Shown: positions 21,876-32,288 of the stretch, one piece after another | Numbering within the stretch: position 1 is the stretch's first letter | How the letters are laid out: every line of letters starts with the position of its first letter | From: Mikania micrantha | Taxonomy: Eukaryota; Streptophyta; Magnoliopsida; Asterales; Asteraceae | Assembly (NCBI GenBank): GCA_009363875.1 | Contig: CM018688.1 | Span: 63,899,001 to 63,963,000, forward strand | Reading direction: 5' to 3' | Length of the DNA stretch: 64,000 bases | Position numbers and translations under genes: made by a program | The notes under the pieces: generated by a model | Database searches by the model: none | The model's input: the letters and a program-made list of their open reading frames with translations, nothing else | What the model was told of the DNA's origin: nothing

Positions 21876-22352
21876 ATTGGTATCATAGCATCAGAACCGG
21901 TTTGTGGCTCATAGTTGGTATCGATTTTGCAAAAGAAAGGTATTTTGAAAATTTTTCAGCGTTCTTAGCGTTCTTAGTTTATTTTTATTGAAAAAGGTGT
22001 GTTTAATCCGTGTTATAGTGTTTCTCGAGTTTTCATATTGTTCATAACGATCAGGATAAATCTTTTCGAGATTAACACGATATGTGCATTTAAATTTCAA
22101 ATCTTCATTATTTTCGGATAAATTTCAAATCTTCATTATTTTCGGATCTGATTTATTTCTTTTATCGAATATAGCTAAGTTTCAAGAACACATTAATTCG
22201 AACTGTGGGTATTTGTTATCATTTTCTCTAATTCGAACTGTGTACATTCTCGATTGGTGGTGTTCTCAAGTTTGGTCATCTATTGTGCTTTCGAGAAAAG
22301 ATTAGTCTCGATTGTTTGTTTAGGGTTTAGGGTTATGGTTTAGAGTTTAGGG
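21876..22352 (+). other. Truncated copia leader ending in telomere-like repeats
   Basis: After the primer-binding site the leader runs to about 22,310 with a perfect 28-bp tandem duplication (22092-22147) and no gag frame. At about 22,316-22,352 it passes into TTTAGGG-type repeats (GTTTAGGGTTTAGGG..., GAGTTTAGGG) that abut the poly(T) of LINE-1. The rest of the copia element is not seen on the far side of the LINE array within this window. Confidence 0.65.
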
Positions 22353-22369
22353 TTTTTTTTTTTGATAAA

Positions 22370-22432
22370 GGGCTTTTGCCCGGAAAAAAATTATAACACC
22401 AAAAAATTACAAAACAAAGGGGGCATCCCCCC
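22370..22432 (-). other. Conserved 3'-terminal hairpins of LINE-1
   Basis: Next to the poly(A) lies GGGCAAAAGCCC (minus strand, 22381-22370), followed by TTTATC and the A-run. A second hairpin, GGGGG-ATG-CCCCC in type, lies at 22419-22432. The same pair occurs at 59272-59340 and 60183-60250. LINE reverse transcriptases often recognise a 3' stem-loop. That role is inferred here. Confidence 0.65.
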
Positions 22433-24117
22433 TATACTTAACCCAGTTCCTAAAACAGGCTTTAGGAACCCAAAAAATGGACAGAATAAGCTTTCCTTTC
22501 ACACCCAACTATACAAAAACGAGTGGATACCTATAATGTTTAAACCAATACAAATATACAACATAGCATAATTAAGCAAACAATACATATGGGATAAAAT
22601 CCTAGCAAGACTCAAAAGACAAGGATGCACGATGCTCCCAATAACATCATCCGTGGTACAAGGATCATAATACATCTCCCTTCTTTGGCACTTTTGCTCA
22701 AAAGCCCATATGTAGACCCACGCGAAGCAGATGGCTAGACCAAACATCATGACATCCCAAGATTGCAAGTGAATAGAAGTACTAGCAAGTTTAGTAAAAT
22801 ATTCAATACACATGGCCTCATAAAACCTGCATGGCAACCCATTCGAAACTAAAATAAGGATGTTGCAATTCATTGAGTTCCACGTTGTGGTCCAATCCCA
22901 ACCCAGGCCCATATAAGTTCCATACCCAACCCTTTGTGGAGATAAGAAGTGGTCAGCCAAGACACCAGGTCAGTAGCATTTCAGCCTACCCACACAGCAG
23001 GCCGCCCCAGCCAACCAACAGCACAACCAGGCCAACCTGCAGGCTGCTCAACACGATTGCCTAGCCACCCAGCACCATTTACCCTCCAATTGCACCTTTG
23101 TCTTTGCTGGACACTCCAATACCCATATATTCTACTTAAGATACAATTCATAGCTTCCAACAGTTGATCAAGGTGAAGGTCTGTATGGCTGCCATATGTA
23201 TCCCACCAGAAGCAATTGAGAAGATGGCAATCCTCAGGAAGCAATAGGCACCAGCAACACCTGGGCAATCCCATTTCCCAACCCCCAGCTCTGTTCACAT
23301 AGGTGTACCCATAGAAATACTCAACATAGCCAATATGCTTGGTCCACACAAACATAAACCATAACACAAAGGGTCCCAACCGAGAGGCCAACTCCCAGCA
23401 TATCCACATCCCAGATCTGCACAAAAACAGGTACCCCCAACAGCCTCCAGAGCTAAAAAAGGACCACAGAACCCATTCGATGACAGTGCCTCTTATCTCC
23501 CAGCAAAAACTCCACACCATACCCCAACCCAAATTGCCATACTTGATCAAATTCCTTGAATAATCCCTCACAGAGGGCCTCCATTGCTGCCCAACCCAAC
23601 CGATCAGCATAGCCCGCCTCGAGTCCCTGCCATAATTGCAGCAGCTAGGCCAGCTGGTAATCAGATCCTTCCTAGCCCAATGAGCACAAATCCCTTGAAT
23701 GTCATTAGTTGGACCAGCAGCCATAAATCCCATCAGCCACCTGTGTAAAGAAACAACCCAACCCATCCAACAATTTCCCCATATGATATGATTAGAACCT
23801 ACCTCACCACATCTACTCTCAGCACTCAAAAAGAAATTGGTGTAAGATGTGATGTGGTTAGTGTGCCAACCCACACCACCCATACCCCAAAACTGAGTAT
23901 TATCAATAACACACCCCAACCAGTTTCCCCCTACAAACCCACTCTCATAATATAGATGAAGGCAATAAAAGCCTGCACCACAAAAATAAAGTATCTAATA
24001 TCAAGGATTTCATAGCATTTTTATTCTCTATTTTCCTTCTGCTCCCATATCCCCATCTACCCCAATGCAGAATAGGCTCGTTAGTCAAAAAAATATGCAT
24101 ACTCCCCATTTGGACTT
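22433..24117 (-). other. 3' untranslated region of LINE-1
   Basis: This is about 1.7 kb between the end of ORF2 homology and the terminal hairpins. It contains a 312-codon open frame (23919-22981) that is extraordinarily rich in Trp, Cys and Gly and has no recognisable domain. A second W-rich frame occupies the same position in LINE-3. The bias comes from TGGG/GGCC-rich DNA, so I do not call it a gene. Confidence 0.6.
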
Positions 24118-27100
24118 TCATTTCCACCCACAGATTAAACAATTGCTGCCCCCATCAAGTTTCCATTTTATACCCTGTAACTTCCAAAGTTGTGCAACCT
24201 GGATAGCAGCCCTGGTCTTCCGTAAAGTCAGGCCGAGTAATATTAAACGAACCACCTGTTGGATGATGTTCATGATCACTGTAGCCAACCTCTCTTTGTG
24301 CTCATGCATACGAATATTCCGCCCTTGCCAAATATAGTAGACCCCCGCACCCAAAGTCAGATGGTTAACTATACTCCAGATATAATTGGTTCTGCTTGGG
24401 GTTAGATTCTGGTTACATAGCAGGTTAAGGTTACTAGTGTTCCTATCCCATTTAGAAATCCCACAGAAAGGACATTGAAAAAACAAATGGTCATGGCTAT
24501 CCGGACCCTGTTTACATAACACACAAGTTAACACCAGATCCCTATTCCACAAGCTAACAATATCATGGGTTCTAAGCCTACCTTTGACAGCTAACCATAA
24601 AATAAAGGCATACCTAGGGATGTTCTGAGAAAACTAAACTCTATCCGCCCAGGTCACCTCATTCCCTCTCTCCCGAATATCTAACCACACATTAGCTACT
24701 GAGAACTCCCCTTCCTGCCCACTCGAATCTCTCCAGACCAATCGGTCTTCCTGGTCAATCCTAAGGGTAGCGGGTTGGGCCTGCACCAAAGTTGGGTACC
24801 TACTCTCCTAGCCCTCAGGCCACTTCCAAAGATTGTTGTCAATGACATCCTTCACCAGGGACAAATGATTTAGCCCTCCCTCACACCTCACCCTATCAGA
24901 CAATAGGGTGTCAATGGGGCCAACCGGGTGCCAGTTATCATACCACAAAGACGTAGATCCACCATTGCCTATTTTATGGACAATATGAACCCTCAACCTG
25001 TCCCGATATTCCATAATATTCCTTCATTCCCAACTAGTATCCTTACGGTTGTTGACCTCCCAAAAGTTTATGCCTTTAAACCTATAAACATGAATCCATT
25101 TAGCCCACAAGGAATCTTTCTTAGCTAGAATGTTCCAAATGTGCTTAGAAATCAAGGCAACATTCCAAGTTTTGACCTTTTTGATACCTAAGCCTCCTTG
25201 CTGCATAGGAGTGCAAACTTCCTACCACCTAACTTTGGCCTTGCCCCTTTGCATCTCCCCATGGCACCATAAAAAACCCCGAATAAGGCGTTCAATCTCC
25301 TTAGCCACAGATGAAGGAAGGATAAACACCGAGGACCAGTAGACTTGAATGGAGCTTAAGACAGAGGAAATAAGCATGAGTCTACCCGCGAAAGAAGGGC
25401 CTTATTTTTCCAATCACTGACTTTCTTCTTCACCTTATCAATGAGGGGCTTACAATCCTTATGATGTAATCTAGTGGAGATCAAGGGCACACCCAAGTAT
25501 GTCACTGGGAGTTGTCCCTCCTTGAATTGGACCAAATCAGCAATTTCAGCTCTAACTTGGGGGCTAACATTACCATAATAGACTGTGCTCTTTGGCAAAC
25601 CAGGGGTCAGCCCTGAAGCCTCTTTAAATTCCTCCAAAGCTCCCATCAAGGTCATCACCGATTCCTTATTTCCATAGGAAAAAAGAAACAGGTCATCTGC
25701 AAAGCACAAATGAGGAAGCTGCACCTGTTGTCAATGCCAATGGTACTTAAACTCATTGTTTTGTTCCATTTTTCTCTAGATCATGAGAGACAACACCTGC
25801 ATTACCAGTGTAAACAGGTAGGGGGACATAGGATCCCCTTGTATAAGGCCTCTACTACCCTTGAAAAACCCCTTTTGTTCTCCATTGATAGAGATGGCAA
25901 AGGAAGGGGAGGTAACACAAGCCATAATCCATTTGACCATATTATCATGAAACCCAAAGAAGGATAGACAGTTCCTAAGGAATTGCCAATCAACTGTGTC
26001 ATAGGCCTTTTGGATGTCTATTTTAAAAGCACACCTGGGCTGAATTCTGTTCCTATGATAGTTGCGACCCGGTATGAAAGCACACTTACTGTCATCTACA
26101 ATCTCAACAAGGGACCCCTTAATCCTATTAGCAATTATTTTGCTAATACACTTATACAACACATTGCAACAAGAGATGGGCCTAAAGTCTGTGACCAGGC
26201 GAGGGGTTCCAGTCTTGGCCACCAAAGCAATGACAGTGGCATTAATTTCCCTCTGGATTTTACTATTGGAAAAGAAATCCTTAATAGCACTACAAATCTC
26301 CTTACCCACTATGTGCCAGGAAGCCTTAAAAAACTTAGCCGAGAAGCCATCAGGCCCCGGGGCCTTGTTATCGTCTATGCCAAACATCGCTTCCTTGATC
26401 TCCTCATCTGAAACTACACGAACCATATGTTCAGCCATCTAAGTTGGAATTTTCCTAACAAACAGAGACTTCGGGTCTGAAATGGGTAGCACTCCGTAGG
26501 CTGCCCCAAACACATTTTGGAAGTGGGTCACAAACGCACTAGCAACATTAGGACCCGAAAACAATTGTCCCTGAGAATCTAGAATGGCATGTATCATGCA
26601 CCTATTATTCTTCCCCTTGACCACCTTATGAAAGTAACTAGTGTTCTGGTCTCCGTCTTTAAGCCAAGCAATCTTAGCTTTTGGTCTTAAAAAACACTCC
26701 TCATCTCTAATCGCCTCACCATAGGCCATTAGGTAATTGCCTTCTTCCTCCCTCAAAACCTTGTTTTCCGGATCATTAACCATCTCAGATTGGACAATCT
26801 GTAACTCATATTTGAGATGTTTCACCTTTTCAAACAGCTGTTTATAATTCAATTTACGCAAGGGCTTCTTTAACTACTTAAGTTTTGAAACAACTCCAAA
26901 CATAGGAAACCCCGGGACCTGGGTTTCCCATCCTTTCCTAACTATGGGTAGAAATTCAGGTTTGGTCACAAGGTAGTTAGGAAACCTAAAAGGTTTAGAG
27001 GCAGCCCTCGTTCTCTCCGGGAAATTAACCATAATTGGGGTATGGTCAGACTGCAAAAACGGCATGAATTTTGGATTAGCCATGGAGAACCTAGACACAA

Positions 27101-27671
27101 ATTCAGCATTCGTAACTACTCTATCCAGTTTTTTCAACAGGCCCCCCACCCTGCCCAGGCTTGTATTCCAAATGAATTTCAAGCCAGTCGAGTAGATATC
27201 ATCTAGTTCAACATCGGCCAAACAATCATGGATTTCATGCATACTTCTAGACATGCTCGAAGAACCTTGGGATCTCTCACTAGGATCAATAACCGCATTA
27301 AAATCCCCCAAGAGCAGCCAAGGATTGTCAGCTACAACCAGCTTGTGGCCCTTTAGAGAGTCCCAACAGGCCCTTCGAGGTTGCAAACGATGGTGGGCAT
27401 AAACAAAAGAGCAATAAACCATCAGGTTAACATGCACAGGGTTCCAGCTAACTATAATTCTCGTACCCCCTTGACAAACACCAGAAATAGAATCCCATTC
27501 CCAATTCCCAAAAACTCGCTGACAAACCTTGGACAAATCCTTCCTAGCCACATGAGACTCAATAACACAATAGACATGGTAAGTTTCAGAGGCCATATGA
27601 TCAATAAGCATATGCTGTCTCGTAGCACTATTCAGCCCTCCAACATTCCAAGCTGTGATCTGCAGCCCCAT
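24118..27671 (-). pseudogene. LINE-1 ORF2: endonuclease and reverse transcriptase
   Basis: The likely start is ATG at 27671-27669, giving ITAWNVGGLN, the first motif of the APE-type endonuclease. LLGDFNAVIDPSE and the SDHTPIMV motif follow in frame to 26874. The reverse transcriptase has KAPGPDGFSAKFFKASW, DFRPISCCNVLYK, KIDIQKAYDTVDW and GLIQGDPMSPYLF (26438-25776). The catalytic FADD motif, in LCFADDLFLFSYG, is in another frame at 25724-25356. The end (24552-24118) has the zinc-binding CVLCKQGPDSHDHLFFQCPF segment. Several frameshifts split it. The protein would nick target DNA and copy the LINE RNA from the nick. Confidence 0.9.
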
Positions 27672-27681
27672 TAACAACTTT

Positions 27682-27704
27682 GGGGGGGGGGGGGGGGGGG
27701 GGGG
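27682..27704. repeat. Run of 23 G between LINE-1 ORF1 and ORF2
   Basis: An uninterrupted G-run on the plus strand (C-run in the LINE RNA) ends about 10 bases upstream of the ORF2 ATG. A shorter CTTTGGGGGG copy lies at about 27725. Its length may be unreliable, because homopolymers this long are hard to sequence. Confidence 0.85.
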
Positions 27705-27802
27705 CTCCCTTCACCACTAACAGCTTTGGGGGGAGAACCCAAAAGCTGAGCCTGTAAAAAACAAGCAGCCCCACTCCTATCTGGGTCTACCTCCTCAATA
27801 CA

Positions 27803-30157
27803 TTAATCTAGGTCAATTTTCATTACTTTAAGTAGATAATGAAAGTATTCCCATTCCCCTTGAACCCACTTAGCTTGGTCTACTGCTCTAACCGATTTGA
27901 ACTCCTTCAGCCTATTATAGATAGCCCTTTTGTCTCTGTTGGATATATCAAAATCTGGGATCTCCTCCTCTGGATCATATCCAACTGGCATGAGCTCATC
28001 ATCCTCCCTATTCCTATTTCTCATAGACCTTCTCCTAGGTAGGTTCTCATGAGCCCTCCTATTCTTATCCTTTCCTTGTCTACCTTCCCTACCCCCATCG
28101 TTTGGTCGCGGGACCCTGACACTCCTACTACTAGTGTTCACATCACTACCCCCCGATTCCCTACCCTCCTCATCTAACAGATCAAACATATTCCTTGTGG
28201 GTATCTGTAGGTCATCAACACTAGTAACCTTTTCCTTACCATTGGTGTGGGTTTGGGTTAGGTTTTTGTTTTGAGAGAAGTTAGGATTTGAGTTATATGT
28301 GGGCTGGGATTTCTGTGTTTCAGGTGCTGAAATATTGGGTTTTGAGACATACCTGGAATGTAGTTATCCTTGGTTAACTACTAGTATTTGGCACTCACGG
28401 TCCATTCGAACTCCCATTTTGGCTAACATTTCTTTGACCCCCTGTTGTGGTTCTTGAGTTCCCCTTCTTTTTATTTTGATCACTTCCCAGATTATTCTCT
28501 TTTCTAGCCCGTACCACTGTAAAGCCGTCCTCATCCCTTGCATTCTTGTCATTTTCCCTAACAACCTGGTTGTTCACTTCATCCTTCTTCTTCTGTTTTT
28601 CAGCTTCTATTTGGATTTCTTCATCAGTCTTGGGCCTGAGTTTGCATAACCTAAGAGAGTGGCCAAACACTTTGCTATGTGAGCAAACATTGGGCTTCCA
28701 TTGATAAGAAACATCTAGTTTTGACAACCTAGCTGGTCTCATGTTAACTGCTGGGAATTCTATCTCAATTGAGTCTGGTAGATTACTACTGGCTAGAACA
28801 TCCATTAGGACCCTAGCATATCCCATCTTACCCTTCTTGTTTGAACATCTTTCCTGAGTAACCTTGTCCATTAAAATGGGGATCCCAATCCCACTGATGA
28901 TTTTACTGAGGCCACGGCCCGTCCATAATTCAAAGGGGACATTATGAACAGTCACCCACAGAGGGATCATCGCCAGTTCCACTTTCTCCAAACAAACCCC
29001 TAGTTCCCATTTATTAAGAAAAATGAGGACATTGTTGACCATCCACGGCCCATTTTCTAATACATTTTTCAGGCCTTCCTCACTCTTGAATTTGAAGTAG
29101 TAAAAACAAACCGCACTCTTAGAGATGCTATCCAAGTCATAATTCCTCCAAAGTCTCCGTAAAAAAGAGTTAACCGCATAAAAATCTAGAGATGTGCCAA
29201 GGAAATACCCATACAGATGAAGAGCAAAGGTTTTGGCCGAGTACCTTAAGTCGTCCTGAGATATCATCACCCTTTTCCCCCCTTCCGGTGTCTCTTGAGG
29301 AGGGATGTATTCTAATCGAGTCTCCTCAGTATCATTATTAGCCTTAATATGTTCTGCAAATGTTAACCTACCTGTTCTGTTAATCTCCCAGGCATTTGGC
29401 GTTTGCTGGTTGTTTCCTCCCCCATGAGGTGCTCGGCCAACCCCAGTAGTTTCATTACCCATCACCTTTTCTTTATTCCCGTCCCCTTCATTCTCTTTGC
29501 CAGGTATGTTTGTATCAGCATTCTTGATCAGATCATTTTGTGGGTGTAGTTCATCAGTAGTACTCGTCCTCCCCAACCCAGAAGTAGGGACACTGTCAAT
29601 CATAGATAATTCAGGGATTGAGAACCTATAATCATGGCATTCCTCCTCTTGGCTTCCCTCCTCGCTTTGACTATCATCAGTATACGGTTCACCTTCAATC
29701 TCCATGTTCGGTTCAGAATTAGGGTTCCATTCTGGTGTAGCAGGAACCGAACCTTCCAAATTGGTGTTGTAAATTTGTTGTATAACCTAATTAGACAGAG
29801 GATTACCTGTAATGGATTGGGTGACATTCGGGAATCCCATGCAAGTGCCACCATTCAGCCCTCCTAAGTCGACCTGTTCAATCACAGGTCCCCCCGTCTC
29901 CCAAATTGGTTCTTCGTATAGTGTTCATCCATGTTATCAGGCCTTAATTTACTAACCTCATTCTGAAATTGCACTACTTCTAGCTCAACAAATGACGAAG
30001 ACCCCTTATTGCACGAGTTCTCCTTCGCTTTCTTGGATTTCATGTTGATCGCCAGTTTGTTTTCCACCTTCTTATTCTGATTTTTGACAGATTTTCTGGT
30101 ATGACTCTGATCAGGAGGGTGCTCTAGTACCGGATTGAATGTTGAAGGATCCATCAC
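27803..30157 (-). pseudogene. LINE-1 ORF1: DUF4283-type RNA-binding protein
   Basis: The start is taken at the ATG giving MDPSTFNP (near 30154). Frame 29759-28395 carries FALHLYGYFLGTSLDF, LWRNYDLDSISKS, NGPWMVNN, IPLWVTVHNVPFELW and the knuckle region VCSHSKVFGHSLRLC. The usual second Cys of the knuckle is Ser here (homologues have C-x2-C), so zinc binding is probably lost. The C-terminal part (28189-27803) ends with AKWVQGEWEYFHYLLKVMKI, which matches the end of LINE-3 ORF1. ORF1 would bind LINE RNA. Frame breaks lie at about 29,760-29,880 and 28,190-28,395. Confidence 0.85.
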
Positions 30158-30301
30158 CCTTTGAAAACCTTAGTAGACAACCGGAAGAAGACTGGTAATC
30201 GGACCCCAAGTAACCAATCGGCCAGAGAGCAGAGAAAAAGATAAAAGAGAAAAAAATCATGCAAATGAAACCCTTAGTGTTTAGTTTTTTTTTTTTTTTT
30301 T

Positions 30302-32288
30302 AAAAAAGACAGAGCGTTGGCAAAATTTATTAAAAAAAGAATGAAAGAATACAGACAACGGCATAGGTTTCTAAATTAAAGAAACCTACCCAAAGAAAAA
30401 ACAAACTAAGTAATGTCCATAAGAGACGATACACTGGGAAATAACAAAAGAAATAACATAATCCCTAGCCCCTCACACCTTGTAGTCCCAGCTAAGTTCA
30501 AGAATTTCTCTAACATTTTGAAGTCTTTTTGATACTAGCCAATCCAGTAGTATATTCCATGGCATACCACAATTCGGTTCCAATACGTAGCCAAGTAATA
30601 TTATTTGCATTGCATGGCCGTCCCAACCTCTTCCACGTGACTATCCTGTTCCATGCATGCATTGTGACCATAATCCCCTTGCATAGCCAAGCACTTATAT
30701 GTCTTCTCCGCCGCTTTCCTTTTCCTTTGACCGTATATGAGTCTTGAACCAGTTGCCCCAAGCCTTTTTCCCTTCTAGTACAACAACAGTGATCCCCAGT
30801 GGTCATATCTCCCCCATGCATGATCATGTGTAGCTTGTATGTAGTCTTTTCCTTATGCATCTGTTGAGCTTGCCACCTTCTTTCAGCCTTGCGACTAGAG
30901 CTGTCACATGGCCCTGAAAAAACAAGAAACTCCCCATATTGACCCATCCCTTTCCCTCCATGATCATGCAAGATATTTGCATGAAGATGGCCTCTCGAAA
31001 GAAGAGTGAGAGATGTGCATTTTGTACCAACCTTTATCCCTCTCCATGATGGTTCCCGAAGGTTAAGTTGTTGATCACTCACACTCAAAGGTTGTATCTC
31101 TTCGCTCTTTAGGGTGGTGCATAGTGTGTCAATTGTATCAACCCTCGCCCTACCATTACCTTCAACCTCACATAGCATCGTTGGCTCCCGGAAATCCCAT
31201 ACCCCCTATAGGTATTGTGTTTTGTGGTATAATGATAACCTCTCGAAGGCAGCGTGCTTAGTGTGCATGTAGTACCAACCTGCATCCCTCCCTAAAATGG
31301 CTCCCGGAAATGATGATGTTTATCCCTCTCTCTCAAGTGATGTGTACTCTCACTCTTGATGGTAGTGGTGTGTGTGTTCCCGGTACCAAACCCCCACCCT
31401 ACTAACCCATGAGTTCTCACCATATGCCTACTGTCCCATCCGTCCCAATCCCATGTGTTACGATGATGATACTCATCAGACGCATAATGTTTGCCTCGCG
31501 AAATCAGGTGCTTATGTGTGTAGCGTGTACCAACCAGATTCCCTCCCAATGATGTTTCCCAAGTATTGCACTTGTTCCCTCTTTCTCTCAGGTAGTAGTT
31601 CACATCTCTCTTGATGGTGGTGCTCGGTGTGTGTTTTGTACCAATCCCCCTCCCCACCATGCCCATAAACCTTTCTCTCTGATTGTGGTGTGCGTACCGC
31701 TGTTCGGTTGCCCAACCATCCCCATGAGTATTACAAGAAGTATTTGTACTTGGCAGCTGTAGAGTGTGGTGTGTGGTGTGTGTCCCTTCCCATCTCCCTT
31801 CCCTGTCCAGGTCATTTATACTACTTGAGCCAACCCTTCCCCGTTCCATTTCTTTCCCCTTTACCATAAGTCTATTTTCCCAATCCAACCCCCCATTAGT
31901 TCTGCCCATGGTGTTGTACCTGATGATCTTGGCATCCCACAAAAGTTTATTATGAGCTTCCCACCTTCTGCCCCGTTTCATTGCACCATGCATCCATCTC
32001 TTGTCATGGCCCACTTCATCTCTCCTTGGGCAACCTTCTAAACCGATCCAAAAGAAGGAGTATCTGTGAACCTGCATGACAACAGCAAATAAAACAACTG
32101 AAGAATTATACTTCACTTTCCCCATTAGGATTCTATTGCCGGTCCTCCGTCCCATGTGTTGTTTTTCCTGATGCATTGTCTTCATTCCTAACTGGCCTTC
32201 TTGGTCTCTTCTCCTCCATGAGCTAGAATCCCCATTTTAGGCTTGCCTTGATAGTTTGAGGATTCTTGTGTATCCGAAGCCCTTGTAG
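30302..32288 (-). other. 3' region of LINE-2 with degenerate tandem repeats
   Basis: There is no reverse-transcriptase homology beyond 32289. Three degenerate units of about 250 bp begin near 30990, 31233 and 31493, each with CCTC(T/G)CGAA, then a GTACCAACC block, CCCTCCC and a TTCCC/TCCCG block. Long open frames here (31178-30510 and 32185-31292) are rich in His, Thr, Arg and Trp, show the same internal repetition and have no domain. I regard them as untranslated sequence that happens to be open. Confidence 0.6.

Larger units (their letters stand above)
22353..30270 (-). mobile_element. LINE-1: L1-type non-LTR retrotransposon, decayed
   Basis: From right to left it has a short pyrimidine-rich 5' leader, ORF1 (30157-27803), ORF2 (27671-24118), a 1.7-kb 3' untranslated region and a poly(A) tail (T-run 22353-22363). 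The tail is followed on the minus strand by CCCTAAA-type repeats. ORF1 carries a DUF4283-like domain and a knuckle-like motif. ORF2 carries endonuclease, reverse transcriptase and a zinc-binding end. Frames are broken in both. The 5' end lies about where LINE-2's tail begins (30260-30285), and the exact base is not resolvable by eye. Confidence 0.88.

Noticed and set aside
30510..31178. 222-codon open frame on the minus strand
   Set aside because: No domain, overlaps the degenerate 3'-region repeats, and other frames are also partly open.
31292..32185. 297-codon open frame on the minus strand
   Set aside because: Rich in His, Thr, Arg and Trp with internal repetition matching the DNA repeats, and located in the LINE-2 3' region. 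No recognisable protein family.
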